DNA from: Fidelibacterota bacterium UBA2125 | Lineage (GTDB): Bacteria > Fidelibacterota > Marinisomatia > Marinisomatales > S15-B10 | Length of the DNA stretch: 5,808 nucleotides | Reading direction: 5' to 3' | Assembly: GCA_002329125.1 (NCBI GenBank) | Contig: DCXX01000057.1 | Coordinates: 1-5,808, forward strand | Shown here: positions 1-5,808 of the stretch, piece by piece | Layout: each line of letters starts with the position of its first letter | How positions within the stretch are numbered: position 1 is the stretch's first letter | Translations under genes and position numbers: made by a program | The notes under the pieces: model-generated | Databases searched by the model: none | What the model was told of the DNA's origin: nothing | Seen by the model: only the letters and a program-made list of their open reading frames with translations

Positions 1-24
1 GTTTTCTGTACAAGAAGTTGTTCT

Positions 25-1233
25 TCAGAGTAGTTGAAATCCATTTAAGATAGCCTCTACAACAAGGGCCGAAGCTTCACCACCGCCGATACAGATAGCC
101 GCCAAGCCCCGCTTCGCGCCCCTCGTTTTCATGGCATGGAGAAGTGTCACTAATATTCGTGCGCCACTGGCACCAATGGGATGACCCAGCGCCACTGCAC
201 CACCGTTTACATTTACAACATCGTGGTTGATGTCAAGTTCCTTCATGGCTGCCATGGCGACATTTGAAAACGCTTCATTGATCTCAAAAAGATCAATATC
301 ACTCATCTCCAGACCCGCCTTTTTCAACACCTTTTGAATAGCGCCAACGGGTGCTGTTGTGAACCACTCCGGCTCCTGGGCCACAGAGGCCTGTGCCAGG
401 ATTCGTGCCACCGGTTTGACCTTCAGTTCAGCACCCTTATTCTCATCCAGTACTACCAAGGCAGCCGCACCGTCATTGATTTTTGAAGCGTTGGCAGCGG
501 TGACGGTCCCTTCTTTCCCAAATGCCGGTTTGAGCTTTGTCATTTTTTCAAAATCGGCTTTACCGGGCTCATCATCCACCGAAACTTCGGAAACATTCCC
601 ACGCCGGTCTTTCACCTCAACCGGCACAATCTCGTCAGCAAACTTCCCCTCGGACTGGGCCCTTTGTGCCCGGGTGTAAGATTCTTTAGTAAAAGCATCC
701 TGCTCCTCCCGGGAGAAACTGTATTTTTCAGCACACATGTCGGCATAGTGGCCCATGTGCCTGTCGTTGTAGACATCCCACAGGCCGTCAATAATCATGG
801 AGTCTACAACTTCGCCGTGCCCGAGACGGTAACCTCCCCTAGCTTTGGGCAAAAGATAAGGTGCTTGCGTCATGGATTCCATTCCGCCGGCCACGATGAC
901 ACGGGCGTCTCCCGCCTGGATGGCTTGAGCCGCCAGCATAACAGCTTTCAGACCAGAACCACACATCTTATTAATGGTAAGACATTCTACCGAATTAGGT
1001 AGGCCGGCGTAGATGGCCGCCTGACGGGTCGGTGCCTGACCCAGACCTGCCGGAAGCACATTTCCCATAATTACTTCATCCACACTGTCTGGCGTAGTAC
1101 CGGCAGTTTCCAAAGCACTGCAAATGGCGGTAGCGCCCAGATGCTGAGCGGCAACAGCTGAAAGGCTCCCCTGAAAGGCACCGATAGGTGTCCGTTTAGG
1201 ACCCGCAAGAACAACAGGCATACTATTTCCCAT
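25..1233 (-). CDS. Thiolase, acetyl-CoA C-acetyltransferase type
   Basis: This 402-residue protein is a full-length thiolase-superfamily enzyme. It most likely condenses two acetyl-CoA to acetoacetyl-CoA, or runs the reverse cleavage, in the cytoplasm. All catalytic elements are present: nucleophile Cys91 in NKMCGSG, NEAF at 319-322, His351 in GHPIGASG and Cys381 in CIGGGEA. The stretch DGLWDVYNDRHMGHYAD (about 149-165) and the C-terminal half resemble the biosynthetic/mitochondrial ACAT1 (AtoB/PhaA) class more than FadA, but substrate length cannot be read from sequence with certainty. The first ATG lies inside the end of the upstream phoH-like gene (11-base overlap). A second in-frame ATG at 1221-1219, one base after the phoH stop, gives MPVVLAGPKRTPIG, the more usual thiolase N-terminus, and has GGGAAA just upstream. 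That start is equally plausible. The stop at 25-27 leaves 24 bases before the window edge, with no clear terminator. Confidence 0.95.
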   Translation of the reverse strand: MGNSMPVVLAGPKRTPIGAFQGSLSAVAAQHLGATAICSALETAGTTPDSVDEVIMGNVLPAGLGQAPTRQAAIYAGLPNSVECLTINKMCGSGLKAVMLAAQAIQAGDARVIVAGGMESMTQAPYLLPKARGGYRLGHGEVVDSMIIDGLWDVYNDRHMGHYADMCAEKYSFSREEQDAFTKESYTRAQRAQSEGKFADEIVPVEVKDRRGNVSEVSVDDEPGKADFEKMTKLKPAFGKEGTVTAANASKINDGAAALVVLDENKGAELKVKPVARILAQASVAQEPEWFTTAPVGAIQKVLKKAGLEMSDIDLFEINEAFSNVAMAAMKELDINHDVVNVNGGAVALGHPIGASGARILVTLLHAMKTRGAKRGLAAICIGGGEASALVVEAILNGFQLL

Positions 1234-2167
1234 TGTCGTTATGATTATAAGCTTTAATGATATCTTTTACCAACCTATGCCTCACTACGTCAGACTGATC
1301 CAGATAAACAAAACCAATGCCATCGATCTTTTTCAGGATTTGTTCAGCCTGAAGCAATCCGGAATCGTTTTTATCAGGAATATCCATTTGTGTCTTGTCG
1401 CCCGTAATAATGGCTCTGGAGTTCGGCCCCAACCGAGTGAGGAACATTTTCATTTGCATGGCTGAGCAATTCTGCGCTTCATCCAATATAACAAAGGCAT
1501 TGTCCAGCGTCCGGCCCCTCATATAAGCCAGTGGAATAACCTCTACTGTTCTCTTGGACAGGAGTGCTTTCAAATTGACCGCTGGCATGAGTTCATTAAG
1601 AGCGTCATAAAGAGGAGCCAGATATGGATCGATCTTTTCCTTAAGATCGCCGGGTAGAAAACCAAGCCTTTCCCCTGCTTCAACTGCAGGCCGTGAAAGG
1701 ATGATCCGCTTCACCCGGCGGTTCTTGTAAGCCGCCACTGCAAAAGCCACTGCAAGAAAGGTTTTTCCCGTGCCGGCTGGGCCTATGGCGAAAACCATGT
1801 CATCTTTTTGTACAGCTTCGTAGAACTGTTTTTGTCCATCTGACCTGGGTGTAACGGCTCCTTGCCGGGTATGTAAAACAACAGGTTTATCTGATAGGGA
1901 TACGACGTGCTCTCCATTGGAAATTAGGGCAACCAGCGACCGGACATCACCAGCCGTAACCTGATTTTTCCTGCTGTATGTTTTCATCATTTCCGAGATG
2001 GTTTCAGACACCTGCGCAATCACAGACTTCTTCCCTTCAAGAGTAATGTCTGAGCCCCGCAAAATAATCTGGCACGGAAATGATTCTTCGAGAATCTTTA
2101 GGTTCTCATCAGCCACACCCGCAATGCTGATGGGGTCTATTTCCTGCAGGTCAATTTTTTTCTTCAT
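1223..2167 (-). CDS. ybeZ: PhoH-like ATPase (YbeZ type)
   Basis: A 314-residue cytoplasmic P-loop ATPase of the PhoH/YbeZ family, whose members are linked to RNA and ribosome metabolism and to stress or phosphate starvation. The N-terminal ~60 residues fit the KH-like region of YbeZ-type proteins. The ATPase core follows: Walker A GPAGTGKT at 129-136, the family block SRPAVEAGERLGFLPG at 158-173, Walker B VILDEAQN at 226-233, GDKTQMD at 256-262 and a terminal RHRLV near 296-300. Length is normal for YbeZ. The ATG at 2167 is the only start that keeps the N-terminal domain. No Shine-Dalgarno sequence sits at normal distance: GGAGG lies 14 bases upstream and inside a hairpin. In many genomes the partner is ybeY; here the next gene is a thiolase overlapping by 11 bases. 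The name phoH or phoL would be equally usual, and the true cellular role of the family is not settled. Confidence 0.95.
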   Translation of the reverse strand: MKKKIDLQEIDPISIAGVADENLKILEESFPCQIILRGSDITLEGKKSVIAQVSETISEMMKTYSRKNQVTAGDVRSLVALISNGEHVVSLSDKPVVLHTRQGAVTPRSDGQKQFYEAVQKDDMVFAIGPAGTGKTFLAVAFAVAAYKNRRVKRIILSRPAVEAGERLGFLPGDLKEKIDPYLAPLYDALNELMPAVNLKALLSKRTVEVIPLAYMRGRTLDNAFVILDEAQNCSAMQMKMFLTRLGPNSRAIITGDKTQMDIPDKNDSGLLQAEQILKKIDGIGFVYLDQSDVVRHRLVKDIIKAYNHNDNGK

Positions 2168-2178
2168 TAAAATGAAAA

Positions 2179-2196
2179 GAGCCTCCGAAGAGGCTC
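2179..2196 (-). terminator. UUCG-loop hairpin with T-rich tail in the phoH leader
   Basis: Read on the minus strand, GAGCCTC-TTCG-GAGGCTC forms a perfect 7-bp stem closed by a UUCG tetraloop. It is preceded by AAAG and followed by CTTTTCATTTT, the layout of a Rho-independent terminator. It ends 11 bases before the phoH-like start codon. The GGAGG in its 3' arm is the only Shine-Dalgarno-like sequence there. It could end a transcript from further upstream, act as an attenuator or translation-masking leader for phoH, or be a weak terminator in both directions. The plus-strand reading has only a CTTT tail. The structure is clear; the role is inferred. Confidence 0.55.
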
Positions 2197-2213
2197 CTTT
2201 GGCAAACTAATTT

Positions 2214-2247
2214 TGTTCGATAATAAGTCGAACAGTTTCTAACTCAA
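2214..2247 (-). promoter_or_regulatory. Candidate phoH promoter with palindromic operator
   Basis: On the minus strand, TTGAGT (2247-2242) and TATTAT (2225-2220) are separated by 16 bases, a fair sigma70-like pair that would start transcription near 2213 and give a leader of about 46 bases. The -10 box lies in the centre of a perfect inverted repeat, TGTTCGA-N7-TCGAACA (2214-2234). A protein bound there would block the promoter. The palindrome is seen directly; promoter and operator functions are inferred. Confidence 0.4.
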
Positions 2248-2677
2248 ACCAATTAGAAATTAACTTGAAAAGCACGGATAAAAGTACAAACCGACCTTAT
2301 CCCAGACAAGGTGATTGGGACGTTTTTATCTTTTCTTTGGCGGCTTTTTGCACTTATTTCCCACCGAATCATGGCCCTTTTACTCTGTACCCTGCTCACA
2401 GTTTTTGTCATTGTCATTCTGATACTATCCTTGCGATGGAAAGGGGTCTCATAGCTAACATTTTCCTAACAATCCTATCAAACTCTTGGGTTGAACCACA
2501 ACTATTTCTAAGTTACAAAGCTATATAAGCTTCAATTGCTTCAAATAACTTGGGAGGTCACAATATTTACTTAAGAACCACCCAGATTTTCTCTGGCTGA
2601 TTCGCCTGGAAATACCTCTGCTAGAATTTATCACCTATGAAAAATGACCTATTTACATTTTTCCCAGATTTAATTCT

Positions 2678-2711
2678 TTGTCATTAAATCGTGCACTGAC
2701 TATGAATGACA
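2678..2711 (+). promoter_or_regulatory. Candidate promoter and inverted repeat for the phosphate genes
   Basis: TTGTCA (2678-2683) and TATGAA (2701-2706) are separated by 17 bases and resemble -35 and -10 boxes. They lie about 30 bases before the transporter start. They overlap an inverted repeat, TGTCATT (2679-2685) and AATGACA (2705-2711). TGTCAT is also the core of the proteobacterial Pho-box half site CTGTCAT, but the canonical direct repeat with 11-bp period is absent. The assignment rests only on sequence resemblance and position. Confidence 0.4.
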
Positions 2712-2738
2712 TACGATTAGGTTAGTGATCAGAAAAGC

Positions 2739-3827
2739 ATGAATACAGAATCCAGGCTGGTTAAAGCACTTACGATCATAATAGCTACTTATCTATTTTT
2801 GCTAAGTATCAAGCTGCTCGGGCACTCCTTCAAGCAGTTTAAGAATCTGGCCGAAATCATGATCATGATGACATCTAACCCATTCGCTGGCCTCATTATT
2901 GGCATCGTAGCTACGAGCCTCATTCAGAGTTCTTCCACTACCACTTCAATCGTTGTCGGTCTGGTTGCCGGAGACGCTCTCAATCTGAGCAACGCCGTTC
3001 CAATCATCATGGGGGCGAACATCGGTACAACCATCACCAACACACTTGTGTCGCTCGGTCATATCAATAACAAGGTGGAATTTAGAAGGGCGTTTTCCGC
3101 AAGCGTCGTGCACGATTTCTTTAATATCTGCGTTGTTATCGTCTTGTTCCCCATCGAGTTGAAGTATCATATCATATCCAAAACTGCTTCTGTCCTAGAA
3201 AGAGGATTCTCAGGAGCGGGTGGATTGAAAATGTTCAATCCATTAAGTTTCATTATTGATCCTGCGATTAAACTACTCGATTTCCTATTCTCATTTGTCC
3301 CTTACAAAAACCTAGTCATGATCATTTTTTCCCTAATCATCATGTTTTCTGCACTGGCATTTCTAATCAAAACAATTAGATCTATAATGCTAACAAGGAT
3401 AGAAGTGATTATTGATAAGTACCTTTTTCGAAATGATGTATTCGGTTTCATCTTCGGAATTCTGATGACAGCTTTAGTCCAGAGCAGTTCGGTCACAACT
3501 TCCCTTATCATACCACTGGCTGGTGCCGGTCTTATTTCTGTTAGACAGATTTTCCCGTATACCATAGGTGCAAACATCGGAACAACATTCACCGCAATGT
3601 TGGCTGCCATGGCGACGCAGAACAGTGTGGCCGTAACTGTTGCCTTTTCCCACCTCTGTTTCAACGTCTTCGGTATTGTTCTATTTTACCCATTTAAGTT
3701 CATCCCAATTCGGATGGCTGAATTTGTTGGACTTATATCGAGCCAGTCGACCAAAAACTTGATCCTATTCATCACTATCTATATTCTTCTGCACTTTGTT
3801 CCGGTGGTACTCATATTCCTCACGTAA
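2739..3827 (+). CDS. Na+/phosphate cotransporter (Na/Pi-cotransporter family)
   Basis: A 362-residue inner-membrane protein of the Na/Pi-cotransporter (SLC34/NptA-like) family, which imports inorganic phosphate with sodium. It shows the inverted-repeat architecture of the family. Half one has QSSSTTTS at 63-70 and GANIGTT at 92-98. Half two has QSSSVTTS at 248-255 and GANIGTT at 277-283. Hydrophobic segments are visible around 10-27, 49-62, 122-138, 192-212, 234-247, 297-316 and 340-361. A charged loop (about 212-232) separates the halves. The ATG at 2739 is the first possible start, because an in-frame TAG lies just upstream. AGAAAAG before it is a weak ribosome binding site. The protein stops after the membrane domain and lacks the C-terminal PhoU-like domain present in many bacterial relatives; a separate PhoU gene follows 133 bases downstream. 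Its ion is inferred from the family and was not tested. Confidence 0.93.
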   Translation: MNTESRLVKALTIIIATYLFLLSIKLLGHSFKQFKNLAEIMIMMTSNPFAGLIIGIVATSLIQSSSTTTSIVVGLVAGDALNLSNAVPIIMGANIGTTITNTLVSLGHINNKVEFRRAFSASVVHDFFNICVVIVLFPIELKYHIISKTASVLERGFSGAGGLKMFNPLSFIIDPAIKLLDFLFSFVPYKNLVMIIFSLIIMFSALAFLIKTIRSIMLTRIEVIIDKYLFRNDVFGFIFGILMTALVQSSSVTTSLIIPLAGAGLISVRQIFPYTIGANIGTTFTAMLAAMATQNSVAVTVAFSHLCFNVFGIVLFYPFKFIPIRMAEFVGLISSQSTKNLILFITIYILLHFVPVVLIFLT

Positions 3828-3854
3828 ATACTGGATAACATGAATACGAAAATC

Positions 3855-3877
3855 GATAACCAGATCTGGAGATTATC
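3855..3877. repeat. Palindrome between transporter and phoU genes
   Basis: GATAA, then the perfect 10-base palindrome CCAGATCTGG (3860-3869), then AGA and TTATC form an interrupted inverted repeat with a 3-base bulge. There is no T-run after it, so it is not a typical terminator. It could be an operator, an RNA processing site or a transcript-stabilising fold between the two genes. The symmetry is seen; the role is unknown. Confidence 0.4.
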
Positions 3878-3960
3878 ACTGCAAAAGGCTTATACTGTCT
3901 GCACCATAAACATTTCATTTCTGAATCTCTTAAGACTAATTTTATTTGTGAGGTAAAATC

Positions 3961-4641
3961 ATGTGGAATCAACTCTTAAAACTGTGGAAATCGGACAACC
4001 TGCTTGTACAGGCATGGGACCAATCCTATGAAATGCTGGAAATCGCCCGGGATATGTGTCTTGAAGCTATGCGAATTCTTAGGGAGAGCGATGACACTGT
4101 TATAAATAAAGATATCCGCCAGAAGGATAAAAAGGTAAACGAGTACGAACAGGATGTTCGAAGAAAAGTGATGACACACTGTACAGTGCAAGGCCCGAAC
4201 GAACTTCCCGGGGGAATGGTTCTTGTGAGTATTGTTATCGATATTGAGAGAATTGGGGACTATGCCAAGAATATACTCGATCTTGCCGAAGTACATTCTA
4301 ATCGTTTAGATATTCCTGATCTTGAGGAAGACCTTCATCAAATAGAATCAACTACAAAAGAACGTTTTAAGGAAACTATTCGTATCCTTCGAGAGCAGGA
4401 CGAGGATGGTGCTAAGCATCAAATGTCAACATTAAAAAAGGAACTGTCCTTGATCTGTGACACAATTGTGGACCGTGCTGCAGGGGGAAAGATAAATAGT
4501 TTAACACCGGATGATTGTGCCGCCCTGGCACTTTATGCACGATACCTCAAACGGATTAATTCCCACCTGAATAATATGGTTACGAGTGTTGCAAATCCTT
4601 TTGAGAAAATTGGTTTCCAATCTGAAGAAACGAAAACCTAA
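3961..4641 (+). CDS. phoU: PhoU-domain protein
   Basis: A 226-residue, mainly helical and charged cytoplasmic protein with two PhoU three-helix bundles (about 15-110 and 125-210). PhoU proteins bind metal clusters and modulate phosphate uptake and PhoR signalling. The first bundle has the classic signature DIERIGDYAKN (94-104), including E96 and D100 of the ExxxD metal motif. The equivalent stretch of the second bundle, RYLKRINSHLNNM (194-206), has K197 and S201 where E and D are usual, so that site looks lost. The tail contains NPFEKIGF (212-219). A good ribosome binding site, GAGG (3950-3953), lies 7 bases before the ATG. It follows the Na+/phosphate transporter gene on the same strand and may control that carrier instead of a Pst system, because no pst, phoR or phoB gene is in view. 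The family assignment is secure; the exact partner is inferred. Confidence 0.9.
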   Translation: MWNQLLKLWKSDNLLVQAWDQSYEMLEIARDMCLEAMRILRESDDTVINKDIRQKDKKVNEYEQDVRRKVMTHCTVQGPNELPGGMVLVSIVIDIERIGDYAKNILDLAEVHSNRLDIPDLEEDLHQIESTTKERFKETIRILREQDEDGAKHQMSTLKKELSLICDTIVDRAAGGKINSLTPDDCAALALYARYLKRINSHLNNMVTSVANPFEKIGFQSEETKT

Positions 4642-4739
4642 AAGCTCTATTTCACTTTTAAGAACACGTTATCGTTGCCGATGAACTGACCAAAAGAACT
4701 TACTCTTTCCCTTACCACCTAACTGTACTCCATTTTGAT

Positions 4740-4765
4740 AGCTGCCCTTTAGAAAGGGCTGAGCT
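4740..4765. terminator. Hairpin between convergent genes
   Basis: AGCT-GCCCTTT-AG-AAAGGGC-TG-AGCT folds into an 11-bp stem with a 2-base bulge. The apical loop is nominally AG, so in practice the top pairs open. It sits between the phoU stop and the convergent LolA-like gene, the place for a shared terminator. Neither strand has a strong T-run after it (plus strand: CAACTACTTATATTC), so efficiency is uncertain. The rest of the 4642-4791 gap shows nothing recognisable. Confidence 0.45.
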
Positions 4766-4791
4766 CAACTACTTATATTCTTAATAGATGA

Positions 4792-5568
4792 TCACCTTTC
4801 GCGTTTAAGAAACCGTTCAGAGAAAAAGTCTTCTTCAATACCCGTGTCGTACTGAACATCGGATATTTCCAGTGTGGTTTTATGCGGCTTTTGGACATTC
4901 TCCATCACCATCTTCAGAATCGTCCAGTAATCACCATCTTCTCTGACTTCAGGAATAGTCATCATCTTCAGGAGTTTATCTTTTCTGTCAAAGAATTCCA
5001 CTTTTCGAAGAATGCTTCGTTCTTTTTCTACCCAGATGATACGCCGTGAATAAATTCCCTTTTCTACAGGTTTGGCCTCGACTTTTATACATGTTTCACC
5101 GAAAAGTTCTTCCTCTCCGAGGATTGTATAGGTGTCATCATCAATATCTCGCCCCTCCATATCTTGGTAAGTGAAATCAGATCCCATAAAGCTCTGATTC
5201 TTCTGATTGGAAATAATCCGTTTTGTTTTTTTCAGTGCCGGCAGATAGAGCCACTGGTCATTGTCTTTGCCGCTTTTTCGATATTCCCACATGAGAAGAC
5301 CCGTCCCTTTAACATCGGCCGGTTTTGTGAAACGAATGAGAGATTTGGATAGAAAGCTTCCCTCCGAAAAGTACTTCTCATATCTCATGATCTCACGGCT
5401 TCGGTGGCGCTCCTTCGCTTTCATTATTTTGGTTAGTGTCAACACTGTTTTGGAGACAACATCTCGCGGCTCCGGTAACGCCTCTAACTTCTTCATGACC
5501 TCGAGACCCGTCACTTGCGGTTGCAGTGTGGAAAAAATAATGATAAGACAACTGGTCAATCTGAGCAT
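4792..5568 (-). CDS. LolA-like outer membrane lipoprotein-sorting protein
   Basis: A 258-residue exported protein of the LolA-like family (annotated as outer membrane lipoprotein-sorting protein, PF17131-type). The N-terminus is a signal peptide: MLRL, a hydrophobic stretch to about residue 15, and probable cleavage near 18-22. The mature part opens with LEVMKKLEALPEP, as in relatives. Family hallmarks are RFTKPADVKGTGLLMWEY (79-96), DQWLYLPALKKTKRI (104-118), SFMGSDFTYQDMEGRD (126-141) and a C-terminal DFFSERFL (247-254). It is expected to fold as a half-barrel that carries a hydrophobic ligand across the periplasm. Relatives often sit beside RND/MMPL exporters and outer-membrane beta-barrel proteins. 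The upstream neighbour, 30 bases away, is the end of a beta-barrel gene, so the two are likely one operon. No clear Shine-Dalgarno precedes the ATG, but a later start at Met25 would remove the signal peptide. It is not classical LolA; the cargo is unknown. Confidence 0.88.
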   Translation of the reverse strand: MLRLTSCLIIIFSTLQPQVTGLEVMKKLEALPEPRDVVSKTVLTLTKIMKAKERHRSREIMRYEKYFSEGSFLSKSLIRFTKPADVKGTGLLMWEYRKSGKDNDQWLYLPALKKTKRIISNQKNQSFMGSDFTYQDMEGRDIDDDTYTILGEEELFGETCIKVEAKPVEKGIYSRRIIWVEKERSILRKVEFFDRKDKLLKMMTIPEVREDGDYWTILKMVMENVQKPHKTTLEISDVQYDTGIEEDFFSERFLKRER

Positions 5569-5598
5569 GGTTATGAAAACTAAGGTAAAATGTTTCAG

Positions 5599-5808
5599 CT
5601 AGAAACTGTATTGAAGACCGATGGACATATGAGAAAAATCTTCCAGTTGTGTAAAAGGATTGGTCGGATCTGCCTCATCGCCAAAAAACTGAGTCAAGCC
5701 GAGCTCAACATCCCAGTTCTCAAGAGGGGAATAGGCTACTCCAAATCCACCCATCATTCCCGCCTTCTCAAGATTAACTAAGGAAGTAGCTCTAAGTTCA
5801 AGACTATT
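5599..5808 (-). CDS. Outer-membrane beta-barrel protein, C-terminal fragment
   Basis: This is an open frame on the minus strand that enters from the right window edge and stops at TAG (5601-5599); 69 residues are visible and the start lies outside. It starts NSLELRATSLVNLEKAG, continues with alternating-pattern segments such as GGFGVAYSPLENWDVELG, and ends HMSIGLQYSF. A terminal phenylalanine after alternating hydrophobic residues is the outer-membrane insertion signal of beta-barrel proteins. The loop FFGDEADPTNPF between the last strands resembles barrel proteins of the DUF1302 type that accompany LolA-like and RND genes, but the fragment is too short to name a family. The stop is 30 bases upstream of the LolA-like gene on the same strand, consistent with co-transcription. 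An overlapping plus-strand frame is a shadow of it. Confidence 0.75.
   Translation of the reverse strand, partial: NSLELRATSLVNLEKAGMMGGFGVAYSPLENWDVELGLTQFFGDEADPTNPFTQLEDFSHMSIGLQYSF

Larger units (their letters stand above)
2168..2738. other. Divergent intergenic region without a convincing gene
   Basis: This 571-base stretch separates the divergent phoH-like and Na+/phosphate transporter genes. It is AT-rich, with short homopolymer runs. The phoH-side end (2168-2247) holds a hairpin, a palindrome and a candidate promoter. The transporter-side end (2678-2711) holds another candidate promoter and an inverted repeat. A small CCAGA/TCTGG hairpin lies at 2582-2596. The reading frames in the middle, a TTG-started frame of 87 codons on the plus strand and a 54-codon frame on the minus strand, have no recognisable domain or ribosome binding site. 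No tRNA or known small RNA was recognised between 2250 and 2670. Confidence 0.6.

Noticed and set aside
664..1002. 112-codon plus-strand frame opposite the thiolase
   Set aside because: It lies wholly inside the thiolase gene, whose catalytic motifs are on the other strand.
2253..2417. 54-codon minus-strand frame with a basic product (MTMTKTVSRVQSKRAMIRWE...)
   Set aside because: No Shine-Dalgarno, no family resemblance, and it sits in low-complexity AT-rich DNA; it stays open upstream without another start. Probably chance.
2265..2528. 87-codon plus-strand frame in the intergenic region
   Set aside because: It begins with TTG, has no ribosome binding site and no recognisable domain, and its composition is unlike the neighbouring genes.
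2582..2596. CCAGA-TTTTC-TCTGG hairpin
   Set aside because: Only 5 bp, no T-tail, and no relation to a gene end; this size is expected by chance.
2679..2711. Canonical Pho box
   Set aside because: Only one TGTCAT half site is on the plus strand; the second copy is inverted and the 11-bp direct-repeat spacing is missing, so it was kept only as a Pho-like inverted repeat.
3302..3664. 120-codon minus-strand frame opposite the transporter
   Set aside because: It is the antisense shadow of the conserved transporter coding sequence and has no domain.
5261..5602. 113-codon plus-strand frame opposite the LolA-like gene
   Set aside because: The minus-strand frame has a signal peptide and family motifs; this one has neither.

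Overview
The window looks like chromosomal DNA from a Gram-negative bacterium. The evidence is a periplasmic LolA-like protein with a signal peptide and the C-terminal end of an outer-membrane beta-barrel protein. Base composition is moderate: 60-base samples counted by hand gave about 50% GC in the thiolase gene and about 43% in the transporter gene. Nothing fixes the taxon. The gene types would suit an environmental lineage such as those of the FCB superphylum, but that is only a guess. No mobile element, CRISPR array, tRNA or rRNA was seen.

Left part (25-2167, minus strand): a PhoH/YbeZ-type ATPase gene is followed by a thiolase (acetyl-CoA C-acetyltransferase type) gene that overlaps its end by 11 bases, so the two are probably translated from one transcript. 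Upstream of phoH there is a candidate sigma70-type promoter whose -10 box lies inside a perfect 7+7 palindrome. After it comes a short leader with a GC-rich UUCG-loop hairpin and a T-rich tail just before the start codon.

Middle (2168-2738): a 571-base divergent intergenic region with no convincing gene. It carries the phoH signals at one end and, at the other, a candidate promoter for the transporter gene that overlaps a TGTCATT/AATGACA inverted repeat.

Phosphate unit (2739-4641, plus strand): a Na+/phosphate cotransporter with two QSSS/GANIGTT repeats is followed by a stand-alone PhoU-domain protein. Many bacterial transporters of this family carry a PhoU-like domain fused at the C-terminus; here the two parts are separate genes. 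No pst, phoR or phoB gene is in view. The second metal-binding motif of this PhoU is degenerate. The 133-base gap between the genes holds a palindrome and a possible 38-codon reading frame.

Right part (4740-5808): a hairpin lies between convergent genes. It is followed on the minus strand by a LolA-like (outer-membrane lipoprotein-sorting-like) protein gene and, 30 bases upstream of that, the 3' end of a gene for an outer-membrane beta-barrel protein that runs off the window. These two probably form an envelope operon, of a type often seen with RND/MMPL exporters.
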